Source of the DNA: a virus | Length of the DNA: 29,999 nt | Reading direction: 5' to 3' (one strand) | IMG/VR virus record: IMGVR_UViG_3300031217_000010 | Location: 1 to 29,999 of that record | In this document: piece by piece, positions 19,470 through 25,285 of the stretch | How positions within the stretch are numbered: the stretch's first letter is position 1 | How the letters are laid out: every line of letters begins with the position of its first letter | Notes under the pieces: generated by a model | Database searches by the model: none | Told to the model about the DNA's origin: nothing | The model's input: the letters and a program-made list of their open reading frames with translations, nothing else | Program-made: the position numbers and the translations under genes

Positions 19470-19733
19470 ATGACTAAGTGTCCAAGTATTTTAACTCACC
19501 TATTAAGCGTTTATAAATCAGCCAATGATGAGGGAGCTGCTTACAGAACATTAAAGGCTTGTGTATTCACTAATAATCAGCCAGTCAATATAGTGTCAGC
19601 GATGACGGCGATTAGAGACATTCAATGTATGATTAGATTAGATAGGTGTCATGCTGTAGAATTAGAGTATTGTATCAGATACTTTTCAGAAGTAACGGCA
19701 TATAGTGCGATTGAAATAAATCAGCGATTATAA
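19470..19733 (+). CDS. hypothetical early protein
   Basis: 87 aa, ATG with AAAGGA about 8 nt upstream. MTKCPSILTHLLSVYKSAND, helical throughout, with AMTAIRDIQCMIRLDRCHAV and four Cys scattered without a zinc pattern. First gene of a cassette with its own dyad promoter; its stop codon lies inside the next promoter repeat. No family recognised. Confidence 0.65.
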   Translation: MTKCPSILTHLLSVYKSANDEGAAYRTLKACVFTNNQPVNIVSAMTAIRDIQCMIRLDRCHAVELEYCIRYFSEVTAYSAIEINQRL

Positions 19734-19770
19734 AAATAGTGCTTGTAATAAATGACACATGGTGTATAAT
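19729..19770 (+). promoter_or_regulatory. early promoter with ACAC-N3-GTGT dyad (40-bp repeat copy 2)
   Basis: TTGTAA (19743-19748), 16 nt, TATAAT (19765-19770). Dyad ACAC-ATG-GTGT at 19755-19765 shares its last T with the -10 box. It begins 2 nt before the stop codon of the preceding gene, and 40 bp are identical to the previous promoter. Confidence 0.75.
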
Positions 19771-19801
19771 GAAGTATAGAAACAAACAACAAAGGGAACT
19801 T

Positions 19802-20068
19802 ATGAACTTAGACACTACACTTATAGAAAATTTAGAGCTGATAGACAAAAAGAGAGTAGGTCAGGAATTTGAAATGATTTCAAAGCATGGTAACGCATAC
19901 AGGTTTAGTCTTATTTTTAATAGTCGTGGTAACTATGGCTATATAATTGAAAGGCAAAACGGAATTACAGGAAAATACCATTTTGAAACTTCTAGCGGAT
20001 ACCTAACAAGTAGGTCTCACCTATATCAATGCGTGGAGTCTCAAGTATTTTACCACTATGAACTTTAA
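19802..20068 (+). CDS. hypothetical early protein
   Basis: 88 aa from the ATG at 19802 (AAAGGG 6 nt upstream). A longer in-frame start at 19739 would begin inside the promoter, so it is rejected. Mixed alpha/beta, with EMISKHGNAYRFSLIFNSRG and YGYIIERQNGITGKYHFETS reading as antiparallel beta strands. No known motif. Confidence 0.65.
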   Translation: MNLDTTLIENLELIDKKRVGQEFEMISKHGNAYRFSLIFNSRGNYGYIIERQNGITGKYHFETSSGYLTSRSHLYQCVESQVFYHYEL

Positions 20069-20071
20069 TAC

Positions 20072-20099
20072 TTTTTAATTATGACACATGGTGTATAAT
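20072..20099 (+). promoter_or_regulatory. early promoter with ACAC-N3-GTGT dyad
   Basis: TATAAT at 20094-20099, with a weak -35 (TTTTTA, 20072-20077) at 16 nt. Dyad ACAC-ATG-GTGT at 20084-20094 shares the -10 T, as in the two preceding promoters. Confidence 0.6.
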
Positions 20100-20140
20100 G
20101 AGCTGATTTACTAGAGTGTAACAAAGATAGGGGGTAACTA

Positions 20141-20401
20141 ATGATTTACTTTGTGCAATTACTAAAAGCTGTTAAAGATAAAAGAATGTTAGCAATGATG
20201 CTAAATGATATTCAGTGGGAAGTGGAGGAGCTAGGTTACACTGGTCTAGAGAGTGAACTAATAAATGAATTATTGTCTAGTCATTTTGGTGTCGAGATAG
20301 AATGCCCTAATCAACTAGATATGTTAACTAAGTGGGTACTCAATAATCAAGGTCTCATCAATACAAAGGCTGAAGAACTAGTGAAATCATATAACCTGTA
20401 A
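20141..20401 (+). CDS. hypothetical early protein
   Basis: 86 aa, ATG with GGGGG upstream. MIYFVQLLKAVKDKRMLAMM is amphipathic helical, followed by acidic helices (WEVEELGYTGLESELINELL). No membrane segment, zinc or catalytic pattern seen. Followed 26 nt later by a strong terminator, so this cassette ends cleanly. Confidence 0.65.
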   Translation: MIYFVQLLKAVKDKRMLAMMLNDIQWEVEELGYTGLESELINELLSSHFGVEIECPNQLDMLTKWVLNNQGLINTKAEELVKSYNL

Positions 20402-20427
20402 ACTAGGTAACATTTAAAAGATCATAG

Positions 20428-20451
20428 CCCCTAGAAATAGGGGTTTTTTTT
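20428..20451 (+). terminator. intrinsic terminator
   Basis: CCCCTA-GAAA-TAGGGG followed by eight T: a 6-bp stem with a GNRA (GAAA) tetraloop and a T-run. It ends the cassette starting at 20141 and separates the early genes from the next control region. Confidence 0.9.
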
Positions 20452-20465
20452 GGTTAAAATAGTTA

Positions 20466-20494
20466 TTGACAAACAGTGGCACTTGTGCATACAG
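20466..20494 (+). promoter_or_regulatory. early-type promoter
   Basis: TTGACA (20466-20471), 17 nt, ATACAG (20489-20494) as a weak -10. It carries the upstream module AAAATAGTTATTGAC also seen at 22022 and 22730. GCAC-TT-GTGC lies in the spacer in place of the usual ACAC-N3-GTGT dyad. No gene follows closely. Confidence 0.4.
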
Positions 20495-20726
20495 GGGATA
20501 GTTGCAATGACCTAAAACTGCTGGAAGAACTGGACCTAATATTGACTGAGATAGAGGTAAGTGGTTGATATCAAAGGGGTTTTATGGCAGCCTTCTTTGG
20601 TATACCCTATACACTACTTTTAAGCTGTATAACCTAATTCGCTATCAGCTAGTAACCTTAAGCACTCTTTATTGTAATGTTTGGAAGTTTTATAGATAAG
20701 AAAAATGTTGGTGACTACATGGTTAC

Positions 20727-20748
20727 TCTGTACTACCAGTTGTTAAAT
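20727..20748 (-). promoter_or_regulatory. late-type motif in the early region, site F
   Basis: Minus-strand reading ATTTAACAACT then GGTAGTACAGA: 19 of 22 bases equal site A. It points leftward, into early genes, where no minus-strand gene follows. Confidence 0.5.
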
Positions 20749-20832
20749 GTTGACTTACGCATTTAGTTAAATGGCGAATTTCTAGGATAGGAGACCTAAG
20801 AGGATGTAATAGATATTAAAGCACGGTCGTAC

Positions 20833-20870
20833 TTACGCACAACTAAGTTGTTGATTACTGGTGAGCGTAA
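20833..20870. repeat. nested inverted repeats
   Basis: Outer arms TTACGC (20833-20838) and GCGTAA (20865-20870) enclose a perfect 13-bp palindrome ACAACT-A-AGTTGT (20839-20851). The outer arm is part of ACTTACGCA, also present at 20752-20760. Candidate cruciform or protein-binding site. Confidence 0.45.
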
Positions 20871-20977
20871 ACAGATTCCAAGTACTTACAAAATGTAATT
20901 TGGTGGAAAGATTTTCAGGTATTAAAATAATAATTCAATTATAGCCTATTATTAAATAGTTATAATAAATTATTTTC

Positions 20978-21006
20978 TTTACACGAGGTGTTATTTTTGC
21001 TATTAT
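20978..21006 (+). promoter_or_regulatory. early promoter with dyad over the -35 box
   Basis: TTTACA (20978-20983), 17 nt, TATTAT (21001-21006). Dyad ACAC-GAG-GTGT at 20981-20991 overlaps the -35 box rather than the -10, so the bound factor could act differently here. Confidence 0.55.
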
Positions 21007-21039
21007 AGTTATAGGGAAACAAAACAAGGGATTAAAGCA

Positions 21040-21087
21040 ATGAACCAACTAAACGAAGATTATATCTTTGAAGTGAGGAAAAAATGA
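21040..21087 (+). CDS. possible 15-aa leader peptide
   Basis: MNQLNEDYIFEVRKK, with AAGGG 9 nt upstream, in the leader after the 20978-21006 promoter. It could be a short regulatory or remnant frame ahead of the 130-aa gene. Confidence 0.3.
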   Translation: MNQLNEDYIFEVRKK

Positions 21088-21158
21088 AGTGGACTTAGAC
21101 AATTATACCGCAAAAGGTCAATGTTAAAAAATACTTCACTTTCGGGGAGAAAATAGTA

Positions 21159-21551
21159 ATGAAAATAGAAATAACACCTAAACAATTATACTTGATAGAA
21201 CTAATTAATGAGAAGCGGGGTAAAAGAAATAAGTTATTAGCTAGTCAGTCTTCCATAGACTATTACACTAAGTGGTGGGCTGATTACGCTCTAGAAATAA
21301 TAGAAGAGCTAGGAGACTTTGATTTTAGTGGGGTAGAGGTAGAGATAACAGATAGCACTAGTTCAAATTGTTATCGTTCAGAAAATTATAAAGTAACATC
21401 TCCTAGAAAGCTAGAATCAAGAGACCTAGATATACTTAGAGCTTATGATACTTTTATGGGAGGTCAGGAGGTGGGAAAGTTATACCGAGAGGAGGAGATA
21501 AACGGAAAATTTGTCTATAATCTAAAATCGGTATGTGATAGTTCAGACTAA
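21159..21551 (+). CDS. hypothetical early protein
   Basis: 130 aa, ATG with GGGGAG about 9 nt upstream. MKIEITPKQLYLIELINEKR reads like a helical start, followed by a Ser/Asn-rich central turn (ITDSTSSNCYRSENYKVTS) and an acidic C-terminus. Cys late in the sequence are isolated. No known family. It is the only gene of its cassette. Confidence 0.65.
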   Translation: MKIEITPKQLYLIELINEKRGKRNKLLASQSSIDYYTKWWADYALEIIEELGDFDFSGVEVEITDSTSSNCYRSENYKVTSPRKLESRDLDILRAYDTFMGGQEVGKLYREEEINGKFVYNLKSVCDSSD

Positions 21552-21584
21552 ACAAAATTATTAGAATAGTGGTTTATTTTTTAA

Positions 21585-21613
21585 TTGACATACTGTATTA
21601 AATAATGTATACT
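21585..21613 (+). promoter_or_regulatory. consensus-like early promoter
   Basis: TTGACA (21585-21590), 17 nt, TATACT (21608-21613). No ACAC-N3-GTGT dyad. It lies 34 nt after the stop of the 130-aa gene and drives the three small genes that follow. Confidence 0.75.
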
Positions 21614-21652
21614 AATTTTAGAAGGTAATAAATGATTCAAAAAGGAGACAGC

Positions 21653-21805
21653 ATGACTATTACTAAACAAATATCAGTTATCATTAGAATTCTAAACAAT
21701 TCTAGATTACACACTTGCCCTTGTGGATTTCAATGTATGCCTATGATTGTCAGTGGTAATAAGTTTACGTGTCCAGAATGTGAAAATGAAAGCGAGATTC
21801 AATAA
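21653..21805 (+). CDS. 50-aa zinc-finger-like protein
   Basis: AGGAG lies 6 nt upstream of the ATG. A helical N-terminus (MTITKQISVIIRILNNSRLH) is followed by TCPCGFQC and, 12 residues later, CPEC, a plausible zinc ribbon (C-x-C-x3-C plus C-x2-C). The next gene starts in its stop codon (TAATG), so it is the head of a coupled three-gene set. Function unknown. Confidence 0.6.
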   Translation: MTITKQISVIIRILNNSRLHTCPCGFQCMPMIVSGNKFTCPECENESEIQ

Positions 21806-21894
21806 TGATAGAATTATTTGTATACATTAACGGCTTTGTTATTGTAACAATAATCGGTATTGATATGTTGATGAATAGTAAAAGGAGAAGATAG
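21805..21894 (+). CDS. 29-aa membrane micro-protein
   Basis: MIELFVYINGFVIVTIIGID then a basic tail MLMNSKRRR: one membrane helix with a positive C-terminus. Coupled by TAATG to the upstream gene and by TAGTG to the following gene. Confidence 0.5.
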   Translation: MIELFVYINGFVIVTIIGIDMLMNSKRRR

Positions 21895-22028
21895 TGAAAT
21901 ATGTAATTGCGCCACATAAAGGATACTGGGCAGTATGGGAAGATGTTGACAATTGGAAGAAGTGTAACCCTATTAGTGATCTTTATGTGGATTATATGGG
22001 GGCATTCCAATGGTTATTAACAAAATAG
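21894..22028 (+). CDS. 44-aa hypothetical protein, GTG start
   Basis: GTG overlaps the upstream TAG; AGGAG lies 6 nt before it. MKYVIAPHKGYWAVWEDVDN then KKCNPISDLYVDYMGAF, ending in WLLTK. Trp- and Tyr-rich and soluble. Its stop codon sits in the next promoter module. No family recognised. Confidence 0.55.
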   Translation: MKYVIAPHKGYWAVWEDVDNWKKCNPISDLYVDYMGAFQWLLTK

Positions 22029-22031
22029 TTA

Positions 22032-22060
22032 TTGACGCAGTGTATAAAGTATGATATAAT
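22032..22060 (+). promoter_or_regulatory. early promoter
   Basis: TTGACG (22032-22037), 17 nt, TATAAT (22055-22060). The upstream module AAAATAGTTATTGAC (22022-22036) includes the TAG stop of the previous gene. No dyad of the common type. Confidence 0.7.
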
Positions 22061-22088
22061 TATGTATAACCTAAAAAAGAGGACAATC

Positions 22089-22736
22089 ATGGAAAAATCA
22101 ATACTCGAAAAAATACAAAAACTTTTAAAACTAGCCGAGTCGTCAAATGAGAATGAAGCAAAACTAGCAATGACTAAAGCGCAGGACCTCATGTTGAGAC
22201 ATAATATCAGTATGCGTAGCGTTGAAAACCATGATAGTGAATATATCAATGAAACTTCAGACACTTTTAAAAGAAAGCCCGAAAATTCGGACTATATCAA
22301 TAACATTTTAAGAAAATACTTTTTTATTGAGATAGTAACATCTAAAAGACATGGGGGTTCATTTTTTAATTATATAGGTGAAAAAAATAACGTTAATACG
22401 GCTATTTATATGAGAAACTTTATAACTGATACTTTTAAAAGGTTGTGGTTAGACTACAAAAAAGAGACTGGGGTAAGTGTTAGGTCTAAAAGTTCTTTCA
22501 TGTATGGATTACATCAAGGTTTTTGTGAGAAGTTAGAAGAACAACGACAAAACGTAGAGCAAGAAACAGGACTAGTACTTGTAAACGACCAAAAAGCAAC
22601 CAACAAAATGAATGAATTATTTTCTAAATTGTCAAAGGGTAGGGCTTCAAAAACTACTATTAGGGATTGTCAAGCTGTTAATAGTGGTGTAAGACAAGGT
22701 AAAAAGATTACAATATCAGCAGGTGCACTAAAATAG
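22089..22736 (+). CDS. DUF2786-domain protein
   Basis: 215 aa from the ATG at 22089, which has AGAGGA upstream; an earlier in-frame ATG falls on the promoter and is rejected. The N-terminus ILEKIQKLLKLAES, EAKLAMTKAQDLMLRHNIS (residues about 5-40) matches the DUF2786 pattern of phage proteins. The rest continues in the same family (YMRNFITDTFKRLWLDYKKE, then RSKSSFMYGLHQGFCEKL) to a basic C-terminus. No activity is established for the family; the basic middle suggests nucleic-acid binding. Single-gene cassette with its own promoter. Confidence 0.8.
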   Translation: MEKSILEKIQKLLKLAESSNENEAKLAMTKAQDLMLRHNISMRSVENHDSEYINETSDTFKRKPENSDYINNILRKYFFIEIVTSKRHGGSFFNYIGEKNNVNTAIYMRNFITDTFKRLWLDYKKETGVSVRSKSSFMYGLHQGFCEKLEEQRQNVEQETGLVLVNDQKATNKMNELFSKLSKGRASKTTIRDCQAVNSGVRQGKKITISAGALK

Positions 22737-22739
22737 TTA

Positions 22740-22769
22740 TTGACATACTATAACACACTGTGTTATACT
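22740..22769 (+). promoter_or_regulatory. early promoter with ACAC-N3-GTGT dyad
   Basis: TTGACA (22740-22745), 18 nt, TATACT (22764-22769). AACACACTGTGTT (22752-22764) contains ACAC-ACT-GTGT ending at 22763, next to the -10 box, and is a perfect 13-bp palindrome. The module AAAATAGTTATTGAC at 22730-22744 includes the previous gene's TAG. Confidence 0.7.
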
Positions 22770-22787
22770 TAGGTAAGGGAGTAAAAG

Positions 22788-23258
22788 GTGAACTACAAAA
22801 GAAAAGACATTGATCTAGCTTATAGTAATATTAGAACTATTATTGATAAGCTCATGATACGATATCAGGTTAATTTTAAGCCCTCTAGTAATGCTCCTAG
22901 TACTTACAAGGCTATGCGCTCTAAAAGAGACGAGAACGGCTATTTCGTTGTTTACAACGGTGGTGATCATGGACTACTAGGTGAGGACTATAATATTAAG
23001 TTTAGAGCCCTACATGACTTTATGCATTACAAGCATAATTTAAGTTTTAAATTTGAAGATGAAAGAAAATTGTCCGATATAACAATGATAACTTTTAGTG
23101 AAATGGCATGGGGTGAACTAAACATTACAGCTTGGCAGACTCATTGCATTCGACAAGTTATAGATAGGGAAATAAGAGGACAAATTGATTATTTTGAAAC
23201 AAGAGGTCACTATGTACCTAATCAAAGTGTGTTTATTTTAGACCACTTCAACTTATAA
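22788..23258 (+). CDS. hypothetical phage protein with HD-type motif, GTG start
   Basis: 156 aa, GTG with GGGAG about 6 nt upstream. It holds the motif FRALHDFMHYKHNLSFKFED, where R-x-x-HD-x-x-H-x-K is a pattern found in uncharacterised phage proteins and could bind a metal. Later regions (MAWGELNITAWQTHCIRQVI) are helical. Role unknown; the HD/H cluster makes a hydrolase or ligand-binding function possible but unproven. Confidence 0.65.
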   Translation: MNYKRKDIDLAYSNIRTIIDKLMIRYQVNFKPSSNAPSTYKAMRSKRDENGYFVVYNGGDHGLLGEDYNIKFRALHDFMHYKHNLSFKFEDERKLSDITMITFSEMAWGELNITAWQTHCIRQVIDREIRGQIDYFETRGHYVPNQSVFILDHFNL

Positions 23259-23273
23259 ACAAAAGGAATTTAC

Positions 23274-23759
23274 ATGAAAAAACTAATCGCATTGGCTACT
23301 CTAGTTTTACTAACAAGTTGCGGGAAAGACATTTCAGTTATTGAAACTTTTAAAACTCAAGATTTCGAAGGTTTCTATTTTTGCGACAATCAATCAAGTT
23401 TAGAATTACTAGTTGATTTTAACAATAGAGTGACATTTGAAACAAGCGGTCAATCTCTTAATACCGTTAATCCAGTTAACGACACACTAGGGACACATCC
23501 AACAATTGGAGAAAGGGATTTATTGATGGCTAACAATAAACTAATAGTTACACCTAGAAACTACAACTATAATTCAGCCACACACGATATCGAAGAGGAC
23601 ATTGGTGGGTCCGACATCAATGGTAACAGACGCACGGACTTAGAGGTAGTTTTGGTTAAAGAAAAGGAAGTGAACATTACTATCAGCATTTTTGCTAATG
23701 CTGTAAATTCAAATGTCAATAATGTTGTAGTAAAAAGAACAATTAATTGTAAAAAATAA
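23274..23759 (+). CDS. phage-encoded lipoprotein
   Basis: 161 aa. MKKLIALATLVLLTSC is a textbook type II signal peptide with lipobox L-T-S-C (Cys16), followed by Gly at +2 (no Asp retention signal), predicting outer-membrane anchoring in a Gram-negative host. The mature part is beta-rich and has DIGGSDINGNRRTDLEVVL. Phage lipoproteins made early are known to exclude superinfecting phages by blocking receptors; such a role is inferred here. Follows the previous gene by 15 nt in the same cassette. Confidence 0.8.
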   Translation: MKKLIALATLVLLTSCGKDISVIETFKTQDFEGFYFCDNQSSLELLVDFNNRVTFETSGQSLNTVNPVNDTLGTHPTIGERDLLMANNKLIVTPRNYNYNSATHDIEEDIGGSDINGNRRTDLEVVLVKEKEVNITISIFANAVNSNVNNVVVKRTINCKK

Positions 23760-23760
23760 G

Positions 23761-23788
23761 TTGACAATAATAACGCATAGTGTATAAT
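23761..23788 (+). promoter_or_regulatory. early promoter with near-dyad
   Basis: TTGACA (23761-23766), 16 nt, TATAAT (23783-23788). Dyad ACGC-ATA-GTGT at 23773-23783 shares the -10 T (one mismatch to ACAC-N3-GTGT). TTGACA starts 1 nt after the lipoprotein stop. Confidence 0.7.
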
Positions 23789-23814
23789 TAAAGTAAGTCA
23801 AAAAGGGGGTATTT

Positions 23815-24009
23815 ATGGCATCACAAAATTATCTAAATACTCAAGAAGGTGAAACTACGGAATTGGTTCAAATTTTCCTACCTACCATAGATACCCCCCC
23901 TTCTATTTCTCGTTTACATGAGCTGAGGATGACGAAAAGAGTAATGGACAAAGTAAAGAAACAAAGCGAAACATTTTATAGATATAACGACAAGGAGAAT
24001 GTAGCATGA
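23815..24009 (+). CDS. hypothetical small protein
   Basis: 64 aa, ATG with GGGGG 6 nt upstream. MASQNYLNTQEGETTELVQI, a Pro-rich turn (FLPTIDTPPSISRLHELR), then a basic helical C-terminus. No family recognised. The 33-aa membrane gene begins in its stop codon. Confidence 0.6.
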   Translation: MASQNYLNTQEGETTELVQIFLPTIDTPPSISRLHELRMTKRVMDKVKKQSETFYRYNDKENVA

Positions 24010-24107
24010 AAGGATTAAATAGTCAGAATTTTTTCTATTTAGGATTACTAATTGGTTTATCTATTTTAATAATTATGCAGGAGCTACTGGAATGGTTTAT
24101 TGGATAA
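24006..24107 (+). CDS. 33-aa membrane micro-protein
   Basis: ATG in the ATGA overlap with the 64-aa gene. MKGLNSQNFFYLGLLIGLSI then LIIMQELLEWFIG: one membrane helix and an acidic end. The next micro-gene overlaps it by 16 nt in another frame. Confidence 0.45.
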   Translation: MKGLNSQNFFYLGLLIGLSILIIMQELLEWFIG

Positions 24108-24160
24108 CAAAACATTTAATTTTATTGTACTTTTTAATTTTTATAATCAATCAAGCTTAA
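24092..24160 (+). CDS. 22-aa membrane micro-peptide overlapping the previous one
   Basis: ATG at 24092 with AGGAG 8 nt upstream; sequence MVYWITKHLILLYFLIFIIN then QA. The start is inside the 33-aa gene in a different frame. Very short; kept because of the ribosome site. Confidence 0.35.
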   Translation: MVYWITKHLILLYFLIFIINQA

Positions 24161-24172
24161 TAGGAGCATAAC

Positions 24173-24814
24173 ATGGCAGATAAAAAAGGGAACACTGGTT
24201 ACAGGAACACTGGTTACAGGAACACTGGTGACATGAACACTGGTAACTATAACAATGGTGACAGTAACACTGGTAGCTGTAACACTGGTTACAGGAACAC
24301 TGGTAACATGAACACTGGTAACATGAACACTGGTAGCTGGAACACTGGTAACATGAACACTGGTAGCTGGAACACTGGTAACTGGAACACTGGTAACTAT
24401 AACACTGGTAGCTGTAACACAACAACACCTAATGTTAGATTATTTAACAAAGAAACAGACTGGAAATTTACGGGGACGAAGTACGCATCTTTTTTGAATA
24501 AAATTTATAAATACCAATGTAATCTTTGTAGGTGGGTATATAGTAAAGACATGACACTTGAAGAGAAAAGGGACCATAAGACACACGAAACTACAGGAGG
24601 TTATTTAAAAGTGTTAAAATCTAAATACAACGAAAAAGAAGTCTCAAAAGAGGACATTGATTACTTTGAAAGTCTTCCTAACTTTTGTCCTAAGATACTA
24701 GAGGAGACTACTGGAATTGTATTAAATAAAACCAAAACAATAGAAATTGACGGAGAGACCATTGAAATTAGTCTAGATAGTTTTAATCAATTAAAGAAAA
24801 GTTTACTTAAATAG
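24173..24814 (+). CDS. NTGxx pentapeptide-repeat protein with conserved C-terminal domain
   Basis: 213 aa, ATG with AGGAG upstream. Residues 7-81 are 15 tandem pentapeptides N-T-G-x-x (one NNG), xx being YR, DM, NY, DS, SC, NM, SW or NW; at the DNA level 15-bp units at 24191-24415. This is the Pentapeptide_2-like layout (N-x-G-x-x), which makes a beta-solenoid-like rod. The C-terminal domain has VRLFNKETDW, WVYSKDMTLEEKRDH, TTGGYLKV and YFESLPNFCPKILEETTGI, matching a widespread phage family of unknown function with WxxSxxMTxEEK, TTGGYLK and LPNFxxxIxxETTGI. Predicted soluble and non-enzymatic. A Cys-rich shadow frame on the other strand is a repeat artefact. Confidence 0.85.
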   Translation: MADKKGNTGYRNTGYRNTGDMNTGNYNNGDSNTGSCNTGYRNTGNMNTGNMNTGSWNTGNMNTGSWNTGNWNTGNYNTGSCNTTTPNVRLFNKETDWKFTGTKYASFLNKIYKYQCNLCRWVYSKDMTLEEKRDHKTHETTGGYLKVLKSKYNEKEVSKEDIDYFESLPNFCPKILEETTGIVLNKTKTIEIDGETIEISLDSFNQLKKSLLK

Positions 24815-24824
24815 GAGAAGGACT

Positions 24825-25235
24825 ATGCGTCAAGTTGTATTTACAGAATTTTTTATCTTTTCAGCACATAAAAAGGGACTCTCGGTAAACGAGAATCATA
24901 AGAGGTCTAGAGAGCTTTGGAATGTTTTAACAGATTTAGGTGTCAACTTTGTTAACGTGGGAGGATGTTATAAAGACGATAAACAACAATCAATTATGTT
25001 ACTAGACGGGAATGAGGAAACTGTAAAAGAGCTATGCGGCTTATATGATCAAGAAAGCTACTTGCATAGAAGTGCGGATAACTCCGTTTTACTTAAAATG
25101 TTAGAAGGGGAAATTATAGAGTTAGGAGAACCATTGGTAATAACTCAAAATGAACTAAACGATTTTGAAAGTTACACAATTTTACCTCAAAAAAATGGCA
25201 CTAATCTGTATTTTACTTTTAAAAAGGTACAATAA
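24825..25235 (+). CDS. hypothetical protein, tentative DUF3293-like
   Basis: 136 aa, ATG with AGGAG 7 nt upstream, 10 nt after the pentapeptide gene. The segment SAHKKGLSVNENHKRSRELW, then LGVNFVNVGGCYKDD and QSIMLLDGNEETV, follows the order N..L..L..G-x-Y..E/Q-S-x-L of DUF3293-type small proteins. The C-terminus is beta-rich. No catalytic residues seen. It is the last gene of its cassette. Confidence 0.55.
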   Translation: MRQVVFTEFFIFSAHKKGLSVNENHKRSRELWNVLTDLGVNFVNVGGCYKDDKQQSIMLLDGNEETVKELCGLYDQESYLHRSADNSVLLKMLEGEIIELGEPLVITQNELNDFESYTILPQKNGTNLYFTFKKVQ

Positions 25236-25238
25236 AGG

Positions 25239-25267
25239 TTGACAAGTAATGACACATAGTGTATACT
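25239..25267 (+). promoter_or_regulatory. early promoter with ACAC-N3-GTGT dyad
   Basis: TTGACA (25239-25244), 17 nt, TATACT (25262-25267). Dyad ACAC-ATA-GTGT at 25252-25262 shares the -10 T. TTGACA starts 3 nt after the upstream stop. Confidence 0.75.
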
Positions 25268-25285
25268 TAGGTAAGGGAGATGAGA

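Larger units (their letters stand above)
20452..21158. other. gene-poor control region
   Basis: About 700 bp without a solid gene between the terminator and the 130-aa gene. It holds a promoter (20466-20494), a possible 17-aa peptide (20584-20637, AAGGGG 5 nt upstream, MAAFFGIPYTLLLSCIT), a minus-oriented late-type motif (20727-20748), an inverted repeat (20833-20870), a repeated ACTTACGCA (20752-20760 and 20831-20839) and a second promoter (20978-21006). The mix of inverted repeats, short direct repeats and promoters would suit a replication origin, which is inference. Confidence 0.4.

Noticed and set aside
19739-19801. Longer N-terminus of the gene at 19802
   Set aside because: Those codons fall in the promoter and dyad; the ATG at 19802 has a proper ribosome site.
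22032-22088. Longer N-terminus of the DUF2786-type protein
   Set aside because: It would overlay the promoter; family similarity starts only a few residues after the ATG at 22089, which has a ribosome site.
21765-22264. Minus-strand frames over the DUF2786 gene start and micro-genes
   Set aside because: Antisense to coupled genes with good ribosome sites and to the promoter at 22032-22060.
24147-24428. Minus-strand 93-aa frame of CSYQC-type repeats, looking like a Cys-rich peptide array
   Set aside because: It is the exact reverse reading of the 15-bp NTGxx repeats on the plus strand; periodic DNA gives periodic frames. No ribosome site or promoter on that strand.
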